Of a DNA stretch of 64,000 nucleotides, positions 26,041-33,760 are shown piece after piece. Position 1 is the first letter of the stretch; each line of letters starts with the position of its first letter. The notes beneath the pieces are model-generated. The model saw only the letters and a program-made list of their open reading frames with translations. It searched no databases and had not been told where the DNA came from. Source of the DNA: QHCA01 sp003244095 (lineage in GTDB: Bacteria > Actinomycetota > Actinomycetes > Mycobacteriales > QHCA01); the NCBI GenBank assembly GCA_038329965.1, contig JBBQNN010000009.1:1-64000 (forward strand). The letters run 5' to 3'. The position numbers were made by a program, and so were the translations under genes.

Positions 26041-27204
26041 ATGTCCTACGTGAACCCCTCGTACGACGTCTACCGGCTGCCCGAGGAGCACGACCTGCTC
26101 CGCACGACCGTCCGCGAGCTGGCCGACAAGCACATCGCACCGCGGGCAGCCGAGATCGACGCCACCGGCGAGTTCCCCTGGGACGTCTACGACGTGCTGC
26201 GGCAGGCCGACCTGCACGCGATCCACATCCCGGAGTCCTACGGTGGGGCGGGCGCCGACTCCATCGCGACCGTCATCGTCATCGAGGAGGTCGCGCGGGC
26301 CTGTGCCTCGTCGTCGCTGATCCCGGCCGTCAACAAGCTCGGCACGATGCCGCTCCTGCTCTCGGCGTCGGAGGAGTTGAAGGCCGAGGTGCTGCCACCG
26401 GTCGCCCGCGGCGAGGCGATGTTCTCCTACGCGCTGTCCGAGCGCGAGGCCGGCTCGGACGCGGCGGCGATGACGGCCCGGGCGGCGCGCGACGGCGACT
26501 CGTGGGTGCTCAACGGTACGAAGAGCTGGATCACCAACGCCGGCGTCTCCACCTACTACACCGTCATGGTCAAGACCGATCCGGCCGCCGGTGCCCGGGG
26601 GATCTCTGCGTTCGTGGTGCACAAGGACGACCCCGGCTTCTCCGTCGGTACGAAGGAACGCAAGCTCGGCATCAAGGGCTCGCCGACCTGCGAGATCCAC
26701 TTCGACAACTGCACCATCCCGGCCGGCCGGATCGTGGGTGAGCCCGGCACCGGGTTCAAGACCGCACTGCGCACCCTGGACCACACCCGGCTCACCATCG
26801 GGGCGCAGGCGGTCGGCATCGCGCGCGGCGCGATCGACGCGGCGACCGCGTACGTCAAGGAGCGCGAGCAGTTCGGGCGCCGGATCGCGGACTTCCAGGG
26901 GGTGCAGTTCATGCTCGCCGACATGGCGATGCGCACCGAGGCGGCCCGTCAGCTCATCTACGTCGCGGCGGCCCGGGCCGAGCGCGGCGAGCCGGACCTG
27001 ACGTTCATCTCCGCGGCGGCCAAGTGCCTGGCGTCGGACACCGCCATGTCCGTGACCACCGACGCCGTGCAGCTCTTCGGCGGGTATGGCTACACCAAGG
27101 ACTTCCCGGTCGAGCGGATGATGCGCGACGCCAAGATCACCCAGATCTACGAGGGGACCAACCAGGTGCAGCGCATGGTGATGGCTCGCCAGCTGCTGAG
27201 GTAG
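26041..27204 (+). CDS. Acyl-CoA dehydrogenase
   Basis: 387-aa FAD-dependent acyl-CoA dehydrogenase with all hallmarks: YALSEREAGSDAAAMTARA, then WITNAGVSTYYTVMVKTD, REQFGRRIADFQGVQFMLAD, FGGYGYTKDFPVERMMRDA and QIYEGTNQVQRMVM with the catalytic Glu. It is a paralogue of the enzyme at 17078 and closer to the general butyryl/short-chain type. Start choice: ATG 26041 has no ribosome site. GTG 26050 lies seven bases after TACGAT (26037-26042) and may be the true leaderless start, three codons later. It converges with a methyltransferase gene. Confidence 0.93.
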   Translation: MSYVNPSYDVYRLPEEHDLLRTTVRELADKHIAPRAAEIDATGEFPWDVYDVLRQADLHAIHIPESYGGAGADSIATVIVIEEVARACASSSLIPAVNKLGTMPLLLSASEELKAEVLPPVARGEAMFSYALSEREAGSDAAAMTARAARDGDSWVLNGTKSWITNAGVSTYYTVMVKTDPAAGARGISAFVVHKDDPGFSVGTKERKLGIKGSPTCEIHFDNCTIPAGRIVGEPGTGFKTALRTLDHTRLTIGAQAVGIARGAIDAATAYVKEREQFGRRIADFQGVQFMLADMAMRTEAARQLIYVAAARAERGEPDLTFISAAAKCLASDTAMSVTTDAVQLFGGYGYTKDFPVERMMRDAKITQIYEGTNQVQRMVMARQLLR

Positions 27205-27207
27205 CGC

Positions 27208-27849
27208 TCACCGGCTTCCGGCCCGGCCGACGTAGCGGATGCCGGTGGCCCGGATCAGGCCGGCCGTGACGGCGGCCTGTTCTGCTGCCTCGGTGACCTC
27301 GTGCAGGTCGGCGAAGAAGTACGCGGTTTCGGCGCTCAGCCGGGTGTCGAACCTCGCCGTCAGCGACCGCAGGATCTGCCGTCCCGTGTGCAGCTCGCGC
27401 AGCCAGCCCGGATGCCCGTCCGGCGCTGGTGGCGCCAGCCGTTCGAAGCACCACCGGGCGGTGGCCTCGTCGAAGCGTTCACGGGCCCACTCCACGACCA
27501 CCAGCGTCCCGCCTGGCGCCAGTGCGGCCGCCACCCGGTCCAGGACGGTGTCCAGGCCGGCGACGCGATGCAGCGAGGTGCACGCCACGATGGCCTCGAC
27601 CGGGTGCTTGACGGGGTAGCCCTCGAACTCCGCTTGGACGTAGCCCCGTGCTTGCGGCGCGTTCGGGTCGACCCCGACGGCTGCGTAGCCGGCGTCGTGC
27701 AGCGCCGGCACGAACCCGCCCTTCGTCCCACAGCCGATCTCGAGCACGGTTGCCGGCGGGCGGGGCAGGTGATCGGCCACGAACGGCCAGGTGGCCGCCA
27801 GCCAGGGATCCTCAAGTGTCATGCCCGTACGGTGGCTGCCTTCTGGCAT
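27208..27849 (-). CDS. Class I SAM-dependent methyltransferase
   Basis: 213-aa methyltransferase with motif I VLEIGCGTKGGFVPAL and the acidic strand-2 end AAVGVDPNAP, then GGTLVVVEWARERF as the later strand. Substrate unknown. Longer readings to 27972 run into the divergent LysR promoter, so the ATG at 27849 is preferred. It faces a LysR fragment, which might once have regulated it (inference). Confidence 0.8.
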   Translation of the reverse strand: MPEGSHRTGMTLEDPWLAATWPFVADHLPRPPATVLEIGCGTKGGFVPALHDAGYAAVGVDPNAPQARGYVQAEFEGYPVKHPVEAIVACTSLHRVAGLDTVLDRVAAALAPGGTLVVVEWARERFDEATARWCFERLAPPAPDGHPGWLRELHTGRQILRSLTARFDTRLSAETAYFFADLHEVTEAAEQAAVTAGLIRATGIRYVGRAGSR

Positions 27850-27880
27850 AACCACAACTGCGGGTTCCACAGGCCAGGCA

Positions 27881-27886
27881 TACGCT
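27881..27886 (+). promoter_or_regulatory. -10 box of LysR fragment
   Basis: TACGCT ends six bases before the ATG at 27893; the promoter looks intact although the gene is truncated. Confidence 0.5.
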
Positions 27887-27892
27887 GGCGAC

Positions 27893-28024
27893 ATGCTTGG
27901 TGTCGCCCGGCTGCGGCTGCTGGTCGCCGTCGCCGACGCCGGCTCGCTGACGGCGGTGGCGGCCGCACTCACCTTCAGCCAGCCGGCTGCGGATCGGATC
28001 GTTCTCGAGCGCCACCCCGACTAG
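27893..28024 (+). pseudogene. Truncated LysR-family regulator
   Basis: 43 codons starting MLGVARLRLLVAVADAGSLT and continuing AVAAALTFSQPAADR, the N-terminal helix-turn-helix of LysR regulators. The reading stops after RIVLERHPD, before the recognition helix is complete, and no effector domain follows. Confidence 0.7.
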
Positions 28025-28174
28025 CTCGGCCCGCACGCACCACGTGCGAATCGGCGGACCTGCCGCAAGTGATGGCCAGCCCTGGCTTGATGGTCGAGGT
28101 GCAGCCAAGAGTTAACCGAATCGTCTTCGTGTCGCTACCGGCGAGCCACCCCACCTACGGGCAAAATAGGGAGG

Positions 28175-28205
28175 AGGCCCCTCCATGTATGAGATGGAGG
28201 GGCCT
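28175..28205. terminator. Perfect 12-bp stem hairpin
   Basis: AGGCCCCTCCAT pairs exactly with ATGGAGGGGCCT around a 7-base loop. No U-run follows, as is common for high-GC terminators. It may end transcription from the LysR promoter or be an insertion-related structure. Confidence 0.55.
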
Positions 28206-28445
28206 CTCCGTGCCTCACTGCACGCCAGCCGATTGCTCGGCCACCTGCGTTGCGAAGCACATCACCAGTCTCAACGGACCCGGTCCGAGTGCCGGTCGCC
28301 CGACCCTCTTCGCGTTGCCGAAGTCTCCTTCGGCGCGGTCCCCGTTTCCGGTGACTGAGAGATTTGTAGTGCCTTCGCGGCCGGCACACAAGGGCTTTCT
28401 GCGGATTATCTGAGCAAGTTCAAGATTCTTTTCTCCGCCCACAGG

Positions 28446-28519
28446 ATGTCCACAGAGGGCCTTCGGTTGTCCCCCGAATTGGCTGCTTGTCCACCGGTCT
28501 GTCCACCGGCTCATCCACA
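28446..28519 (+). other. Row of five DnaA-box-like 9-mers
   Basis: Five same-strand near matches to the actinobacterial DnaA box TTGTCCACA: ATGTCCACA (28446), TTGTCCCCC (28467), TTGTCCACC (28487), CTGTCCACC (28499) and TCATCCACA (28511). They are 12-21 bases apart. None is perfect; most have one or two mismatches. No dnaA, dnaN or replication gene is near. Confidence 0.4.
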
Positions 28520-28589
28520 AGCCGTCGGCGTCTCGAGCGAGGTTGGGTCGACCGGCGCGCAGGTTCCTGCGGTCGACACTGGGGCGGCG

Positions 28590-28915
28590 GGGTCCCCGTG
28601 AGGGCCTACGTGCACAGCCCGGCCGGCGGGCAGGGGATGAACGCCGGCATCCAAGATGCCGTGGACCTGGCCCAGATCCTCGCAGCCGTTATCGGCGACG
28701 GGGCGCCCGAAGGCGCCCTCGACGCCTACGAGCGCCGGCGCCGGCCGGTCGCTCAGGACGTCGTCGCGCTGACCGACCGGGCCACCCGGATGGCCACCGT
28801 GCACGCGCGTCCGGCCCGCGCGGCGCGCAACCTCGTGATCGGCCTGGTCGGGCGCCTGCCCGCCGTCCGGTACCGCATCGCCTATCAGGTCGCCGAGCTG
28901 GCGCGCCCCGGCTAG
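28590..28915 (+). pseudogene. C-terminal fragment of FAD-dependent aromatic monooxygenase
   Basis: The frame reads VHSPAGGQGMNAGIQDAVDL, the second FAD motif of phenol-hydroxylase/TfdB-type monooxygenases, and continues through LDAYERRRRPVAQDVVALTD to a natural stop. The usual preceding GDAAH is missing (it reads PVRAY) and no FAD GxGxxG domain lies upstream, so about three quarters of the gene is gone. Confidence 0.75.
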
Positions 28916-28976
28916 CCGGATTACCGTCACTGAGGTGATCGACGCCGTCCTGACCCAACCCTGCCGCGTGGGGGCT

Positions 28977-29270
28977 GGCGCACCGGATCACCACTGCGCA
29001 TGGCGAGATCGCCTGGGATCACTTCGGCGACGGCCCTCCCGTGGTGCTGGTGCACGGGAGGCCCAGCCGCTCCGTGCTCTGGCGCAACATCGCTCCGCTA
29101 CTCGCCGACCGCCACTCGGTCTACGCTCTCGACCTGCTGGGCTTCGACCAGTGGGAGGGCGAGCTCGGCCAGCGGTTGTGGCTGCGTAACGTGCGCGGGT
29201 TCGACGAGCAGGACACGCTGACTTCGAGCCGCTGCTCGACACGATGCAGACACCCACCCGCAACGTCTGA
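28977..29270 (+). pseudogene. Decayed alpha/beta-hydrolase
   Basis: Reads ITTAHGEIAWDHFGDGPPVV, then LVHGRPSRSVLWRNIAPLLA and VYALDLLGFDQWEG. This is the oxyanion HG segment and next strand of an alpha/beta-hydrolase; the expected nucleophile elbow GxSxGG is absent. After LWLRNVRGFDEQDTL the frame slips by one base, and FEPLLDTMQTPTRNV with a stop appears in the other frame. It carries both an internal deletion and a frameshift. Confidence 0.65.
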
Positions 29271-29431
29271 GGCGAGCAGGACCGATGGCTGCCGCTTGAG
29301 GTCAGCGCCCGGCTAGTGGCCCGGCTGCCGGTCGCGGACCGCGTGGGCTGAGGGCGCGCGACACTCTGGCGGAGGCTGTCAGGGAGCCGGCGACGAGGGC
29401 GACTTGTTCACCACGATGTCAAGCCAGATTG

Positions 29432-30094
29432 CTAGCCTGGCACCTGCATCACCGGGGGCTCGCCGGACACCGTCAGTGGCGGCCCGGTCTTGGCCCGGAC
29501 CTCATCCACGGTCACGCCGGGTGCCAACTCCAGCAGGACGAGCCCCTCGGCGGTGACGTCGATGACCGCATGGTCGGTGATGATCCGCTGCACGCAGCCG
29601 CGACCGGTGTAGGGCAGTGTGCACTCCTCGACGATCTTGTGCGAGCCGTCCCGGGCCACATGCTCCATCAGCACGATGACCCGCTTGGCGCCGTGCACCA
29701 GGTCCATCGCCCCGCCCATCCCCTTGATCATCTTGCCGGGGATCATCCAGTTGGCGAGGTCACCGGTGTGGGAGACCTGCATGGCACCGAGGATCGCCGC
29801 GTCGATGTGCCCCCCGCGGATCATCCCGAAGGACAGGGCCGAGTCGAAGAACGAGGCCCCCGCCTGCACGGTCACCGTCTCCTTGCCCGCGTTGATCAGG
29901 TCGGGATCCTCCTCGCCGTCGTACGGGTAGGGCCCGACCCCGAGGATGCCGTTCTCGCTCTGCATGACCACGGTGATGTCGGCCGGCAGGTAGTTGGGCA
30001 CGAGGGTCGGCAGGCCGATGCCGAGGTTGACGTACTGCCCGTCGAGCAACTCCTGTGCCGCCCTGGCCGCCATCTGCTCGCGGGTCAGTGCCAC
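29432..30094 (-). CDS. scoB: 3-oxoacid CoA-transferase subunit B
   Basis: 220-aa beta subunit of succinyl-CoA:3-oxoacid CoA-transferase, activating acetoacetate. It has YVNLGIGLPTLVPNYLP, and SENGILGVGPYP whose Glu is the family's catalytic nucleophile, then GGHIDAAILGAMQVSHTGDL. The GTG start at 30094 follows AGGGGAG and lies one base after the stop of scoA, so the two form an operon. It could take acetoacetate from HMG-CoA lyase. Confidence 0.93.
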   Translation of the reverse strand: MALTREQMAARAAQELLDGQYVNLGIGLPTLVPNYLPADITVVMQSENGILGVGPYPYDGEEDPDLINAGKETVTVQAGASFFDSALSFGMIRGGHIDAAILGAMQVSHTGDLANWMIPGKMIKGMGGAMDLVHGAKRVIVLMEHVARDGSHKIVEECTLPYTGRGCVQRIITDHAVIDVTAEGLVLLELAPGVTVDEVRAKTGPPLTVSGEPPVMQVPG

Positions 30095-30095
30095 C

Positions 30096-30857
30096 TCAGC
30101 TCCCCTCGCGTGGACGTACGGTGCGCCGCTCGATCCGCTTGCCCTCCGTACCGACCGGTCCGACAACCCGTTGTACGAAGATGCCGGGGGTGTGGACGTT
30201 CTCGGGGAGGAGCTCGCCCGGCTCGGCCAGTTCCTCGACCTCGGCGATGGTGATCTGCCCGGCCATCGCGCACAGCGGGTTGAAGTTGCGGGCCGACTCG
30301 TGGAACACCAGGTTGCCGTGCCGGTCGCCCTTGGCGGCGCGGACCAGCGCGAAGTGGGTGACGATGCCCTCCTCGAGGACGTAGTCGCGACCGCCGAAGG
30401 AGCGCACCTCCTTGGCCGGGCTGGCCACCGCGATGCCGCCCTCGGGGTCGTAGCGCCAGGGCAGGCCGCCATCGGCGACCTGGGTGCCCACGCCGGCCAG
30501 GGTGTAGAAGGCGGGGATGCCGCAGCCACCGGCCCGCAGCCGCTCGGCCAGCGTCCCCTGTGGGCACAGCTCAACCTCGAGCTCGCCGGAGAGGAACTGC
30601 CGGGCGAACTCCTTGTTCTCCCCGACGTAGGAGCTGGTCATCCGGCTGATCCGGTGGTCCATCAGCAACTGTCCGAGCCCCGCGTCGTCCACCCCGCAGT
30701 TGTTGGACACCGCGCGCAGATCGCCGACGCCGGCGTCGTACAACGCGCCGATCAGCGTGATCGGGATGCCGCACAGGCCGAAGCCGCCCACCGCCACCGT
30801 CGACCCGGGGCCGATGTCGGCGACCGCCTCGGCCGCGCTGCCTACCAGCTTGTTCAT
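30096..30857 (-). CDS. scoA: 3-oxoacid CoA-transferase subunit A
   Basis: 253-aa alpha subunit. It begins MNKLVGSAAEAVADI and contains VAVGGFGLCGIPITLIGAL, the glycine-rich CoA-binding segment, then AVSNNCGVDDAGLG. The tail includes CAMAGQITIAEVEELAEPGE. ATG follows GAGGAG at six bases. First gene of the scoAB pair. Confidence 0.94.
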   Translation of the reverse strand: MNKLVGSAAEAVADIGPGSTVAVGGFGLCGIPITLIGALYDAGVGDLRAVSNNCGVDDAGLGQLLMDHRISRMTSSYVGENKEFARQFLSGELEVELCPQGTLAERLRAGGCGIPAFYTLAGVGTQVADGGLPWRYDPEGGIAVASPAKEVRSFGGRDYVLEEGIVTHFALVRAAKGDRHGNLVFHESARNFNPLCAMAGQITIAEVEELAEPGELLPENVHTPGIFVQRVVGPVGTEGKRIERRTVRPREGS

Positions 30858-30894
30858 CGGCTGCTCCTCACCAACTGTGCGTCACGGGCCGACC

Positions 30895-31608
30895 CTAATC
30901 CAACCGGCGGGTACGCTCGACCGTCACGCCGATTGTCGCGGTGACCCGCTCGTCGGCGACCCGGCCGGCCAGCTTGGCCTGGTCGGCGTTGCGGCACAGC
31001 ACGATCGAGGCCTGCGCCACGAGTGGCGTGAGCAGCCAGTCGAGCGCGTGCTCGACGCCGAACGTGCCACCCACCAGTACTCGGTCAGCGCCGGTCAGGC
31101 CCACCTCGTCGACCCATGCCTGGGCCGCCATCGTCTCCAGCTGCCCGGACTGCCGACGCGAGGCGAAGGCGTCACCGGCGGAGAGGACCTCGGCGGCGTA
31201 GTCGAGGACACCGGCGGGCGTGGCCTGCAGCGGGCGGTTCATCGGGCCGAGCGACAACCCGACCACCTCGCGGCCCCCGGTCTCCAGCAGTGCTGCGAGG
31301 CGCGGCTCGTCGGCGATCACTACGGTGGCCTCGCCCGACTCAGGCTGCGGGCGGGCGCCCATCGACCACAGGGCCAGCAGCACGACGGCGGTCTGCCAGT
31401 GCGCCGGGAGGAGCACCGCCACGTCCTGGCCGGGTTGGACGTCGACGTCATCGGTCAGCAGGTTGGCCGTCTTGGCGACCCAGTTGGCCAGTGTGGTGGC
31501 CGACAACTCCGTCCGCTCCCCGGTCGCGTCGTCGTAGTAGGTGATCAGCGGGCCGGCCGGGTCGCGCTTGAGCGCGGCCTGAAGCAGTGCCGACGGCGAG
31601 TCGGTCAT
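30895..31608 (-). CDS. TIGR03089 family protein
   Basis: 237-aa protein resembling the N-terminal part of acyl/AMP-forming ligases (LITYYDDATGERTELSATTL; VAVLLPAHWQTAVVLLALWS) but without the P-loop or the C-terminal adenylation motifs, so probably not catalytic. This matches the actinobacterial TIGR03089 family, found beside GDP-mannose and LytR-type genes; that is the side on which the window's conserved block begins. ATG follows GAGGAG. Function unknown. Confidence 0.8.
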   Translation of the reverse strand: MTDSPSALLQAALKRDPAGPLITYYDDATGERTELSATTLANWVAKTANLLTDDVDVQPGQDVAVLLPAHWQTAVVLLALWSMGARPQPESGEATVVIADEPRLAALLETGGREVVGLSLGPMNRPLQATPAGVLDYAAEVLSAGDAFASRRQSGQLETMAAQAWVDEVGLTGADRVLVGGTFGVEHALDWLLTPLVAQASIVLCRNADQAKLAGRVADERVTATIGVTVERTRRLD

Positions 31609-31680
31609 GAATCACTCCTCGGTGTCGGTCCCCACCATGCCCGACCGCTACCCCGCCGATGTCGGCCGGCCAGGTTCCTG

Positions 31681-31706
31681 CTGGTGTGGCGCGCTGGTGT
31701 GGCGCG
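31681..31706. repeat. Two tandem 13-bp repeats upstream of the reverse transcriptase
   Basis: CTGGTGTGGCGCG occurs twice in direct succession, followed by a partial third copy (TTGGTGG). It marks the left edge of the less GC-biased reverse-transcriptase island. Confidence 0.75.
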
Positions 31707-31763
31707 TTGGTGGTAGCTGTTCGAGATGAGAACGATCTTGTAGAGGGCAGTGAAAGATCCTCA

Positions 31764-31790
31764 AGCCGCGTGCTGTTGTTGCCTGCGGCT
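31764..31790 (+). other. Hairpin just upstream of the reverse transcriptase start
   Basis: AGCCGC (31764-31769) can pair with GCGGCT (31785-31790) around a 15-base loop, ending 14 bases before the start codon. It could be part of a structured leader or a non-coding RNA of the system; the sequence alone cannot tell. Confidence 0.35.
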
Positions 31791-31804
31791 GAAATGCTTG
31801 GAGG

Positions 31805-33328
31805 ATGGTCTCCCTGTGGTCGACCCTAGATCTCGGCCGTGCTGCGTCCAACGTCACAAGTGAATTCAAGGGCGATTGGTACAAGGATCCATGGGGATGG
31901 CCTGAGCTGCGGTGGCTGGCGGCCGATGGTCATGAGGCCGTGTTTGAAGACTGCAGGTCCTCCGGTGCTCGCAGGGTCGCCCTGCTAGACGTGCCGAAGG
32001 AGAACTGGGGGACGCGGCCGGCCGTCGTCTTAGACATCGTTGACCGCCTCATGTATCAGTCACTCATTGACAGCATCAGTTTGCCCTTGATCGGGGGCCT
32101 GCCAGCGGATGTGTACGGGTGGCGTCTTGCGCCAGTCGCACCGACGAGGGCGAGATATCAGTCCAACAAGATCCAATGGGACTCTTATCGTGGTCGACTA
32201 AGAGAACTGGCCTCGGTAAACTCTGTGGCCCTGAAGTCGGACATCGTCTCGTTCTTTGCGAGTGTCACAACCGATGTACTGTCCGAGTGCATTCAAGATC
32301 GGGTGAGCCCAGGAGTCATCGCCGACAGGCTAATCAGCTTCCTTGAGGGTTCGCAGCGACCCACTCGTTCGGGTTTACCGCAACGCTCGCTCGCCTCTGC
32401 TATTTTGGCGAATGTGGTGCTTGGTCCGCTCGACGATGTTCTGTTGGGTTACAGATTGGATGCGTTTAAAGGAACGTTTTTCGAGTCGCTCGGCCCGGGG
32501 TTCACGCGCTGGATGGATGATATTTGGCTATTCCTCGACGATCCAGCGAAAGCACGGCAGGCTCAGCGAGACTTGCAGCACGCCGCGCACACTATAGGAC
32601 TCCATCTAAATTCAGCGAAGACGGATCTCCTTGAAGGTGACAGGGTGGCCGAAGAGGCTCTACTGATCGAGCACAGTGCCATTGATGAGGCAATCGAAGA
32701 TGACGGCGACTTCGGAAAACTCGAGGAGATGATCGATCGAATACTTGATGATCCTGATCATATAGGCCGTACGACGGTGAAGTTTGTTGTGAGTCGACTT
32801 CTTAAACACAAGACGAACTATAAGACCGATGAGCTACTCGCTGTCGCACACAGAATGCCACACGTTGCGGATTCGTTGGCACGTCTGTTCAAGGCGCGTA
32901 TGACCTCGGGCTTGTTGCAGGACTGGTTCCTTGAGTACTGCGACAGTGACTGGTCTAGCTTTCCGTGGGCGATCGCCCAATATAGCCGAATGTTTGCGAG
33001 TGGGACAATTCCCCGCAGGGCAACCCGTGAATTTTTCATGGAACGGTTGAGTGATGCGAACACAGAACTTCCGCTTCTCGCCGTGGCGGTACAAAGACTA
33101 GCCAGGTGGGACGCGCCCCAGTGTCGGTCATTGGCGAGCGATGCCTTGCGTCGCGCTGATAATCCGCAACCAAGGCGGGTACTTGCGCTCGGCGCGCTGT
33201 GTGCTCGTGCCACTCGCCGATCAGTGCGACTCTGGCTCGGTGCTGAGCCTGAGAATCGAACTACGTTGAAGTTCTTGGAGTCTTGTGACTTTCATGCGCC
33301 ACCGGTGCGGCCAACATATGCTCGTTAA
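31805..33328 (+). CDS. Stand-alone reverse transcriptase, Abi/DRT-like
   Basis: 507 aa. Reverse-transcriptase blocks in order: TRPAVVLDIVDRLMYQSLID (70-89) as the early block, LKSDIVSFF with catalytic Asp146, SGLPQRSLASAILANVVL (189-206), FTRWMDDIWLF with the Asp238-Asp239 pair, and GLHLNSAKTDLLEGD (265-279). About 225 helical residues follow. There is no maturase X, HNH, integrase or Cas1 domain, so it is not a group II intron or retroelement. The pattern fits the unknown-group/Abi/DRT RTs known for phage defence; that role is inference. GGAGG abuts the ATG directly, an odd spacing, with a stop just upstream. Codon use is less GC-rich than its neighbours, a sign of transfer. Confidence 0.88.
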   Translation: MVSLWSTLDLGRAASNVTSEFKGDWYKDPWGWPELRWLAADGHEAVFEDCRSSGARRVALLDVPKENWGTRPAVVLDIVDRLMYQSLIDSISLPLIGGLPADVYGWRLAPVAPTRARYQSNKIQWDSYRGRLRELASVNSVALKSDIVSFFASVTTDVLSECIQDRVSPGVIADRLISFLEGSQRPTRSGLPQRSLASAILANVVLGPLDDVLLGYRLDAFKGTFFESLGPGFTRWMDDIWLFLDDPAKARQAQRDLQHAAHTIGLHLNSAKTDLLEGDRVAEEALLIEHSAIDEAIEDDGDFGKLEEMIDRILDDPDHIGRTTVKFVVSRLLKHKTNYKTDELLAVAHRMPHVADSLARLFKARMTSGLLQDWFLEYCDSDWSSFPWAIAQYSRMFASGTIPRRATREFFMERLSDANTELPLLAVAVQRLARWDAPQCRSLASDALRRADNPQPRRVLALGALCARATRRSVRLWLGAEPENRTTLKFLESCDFHAPPVRPTYAR

Positions 33329-33375
33329 CATCTGCTGATTCGACGATCACAGGGAATCAGGCGCCATCGGAGGTG

Positions 33376-33401
33376 GGAGCAGCCTGACGGATGGCTGCTC
33401 C
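33376..33401 (+). terminator. Hairpin downstream of the reverse transcriptase
   Basis: GGAGCAGCC pairs perfectly with GGCTGCTCC around an 8-base loop, 48 bases after the stop codon. No U-run. Likely terminator, or a structured RNA of the same locus. Confidence 0.55.
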
Positions 33402-33452
33402 GCTGCGTCGATGTCTTGCAGTGTTGGTTGGCACGATTGCTCGCACCTGTGA

Positions 33453-33635
33453 CAACAACACCACCAAGCCCTCCACCATGGCGGCTGGACCGTCACCCTC
33501 GACGGCCACGGCCTGCCGGCCTTCACCCCGCCACCCTGGATCGACCCCCACCGGCAACCCCGCCAACACCACCGCTACCGGCTCCGGCATCTCGCCCACG
33601 AGGTCGGAGATCGGGCTCCACCGGCCCGCGAGTGA
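33453..33635 (+). pseudogene. C-terminal fragment of DUF222/HNH endonuclease
   Basis: The frame reads QALHHGGWTVTLDGHGLPAF and then TPPPWIDPHRQPRQHHRYR, the typical end of the multicopy actinobacterial DUF222-HNH nucleases just after the HNH centre. A stop lies immediately upstream and the rest of the gene is missing. The remaining 33402-33760 sequence holds no other gene I can support. Confidence 0.7.
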
Positions 33636-33760
33636 GTAGTCTCCGATGAAATTACAACGGCGCGATTTGTTTAGCCCGTCCGGCCGGTCCGACGAGACAC
33701 GGTTGTGCAGAGACATCGCTGCCCGCTGCCTCATCAGGCCCCACACACCGGGAGTCACCC

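Larger units (their letters stand above)
28025..28589. other. Intergenic stretch without a gene
   Basis: No coding frame with the local G/C third-position bias is seen. It holds a perfect 12-bp hairpin (28175-28205) and a run of DnaA-box-like 9-mers (28446-28519). Base composition falls in its second half. Confidence 0.5.

Noticed and set aside
28446..28519. Chromosomal origin (oriC)
   Set aside because: No dnaA or dnaN flanks the box-like sites and none is a perfect match; kept only as an unusual cluster.
31648..31884. 78-codon minus-strand ORF overlapping the reverse transcriptase start
   Set aside because: No ribosome site or recognised domain; it runs through the tandem repeats and antisense to the RT. 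It may reflect an old insertion element, but I cannot support that.
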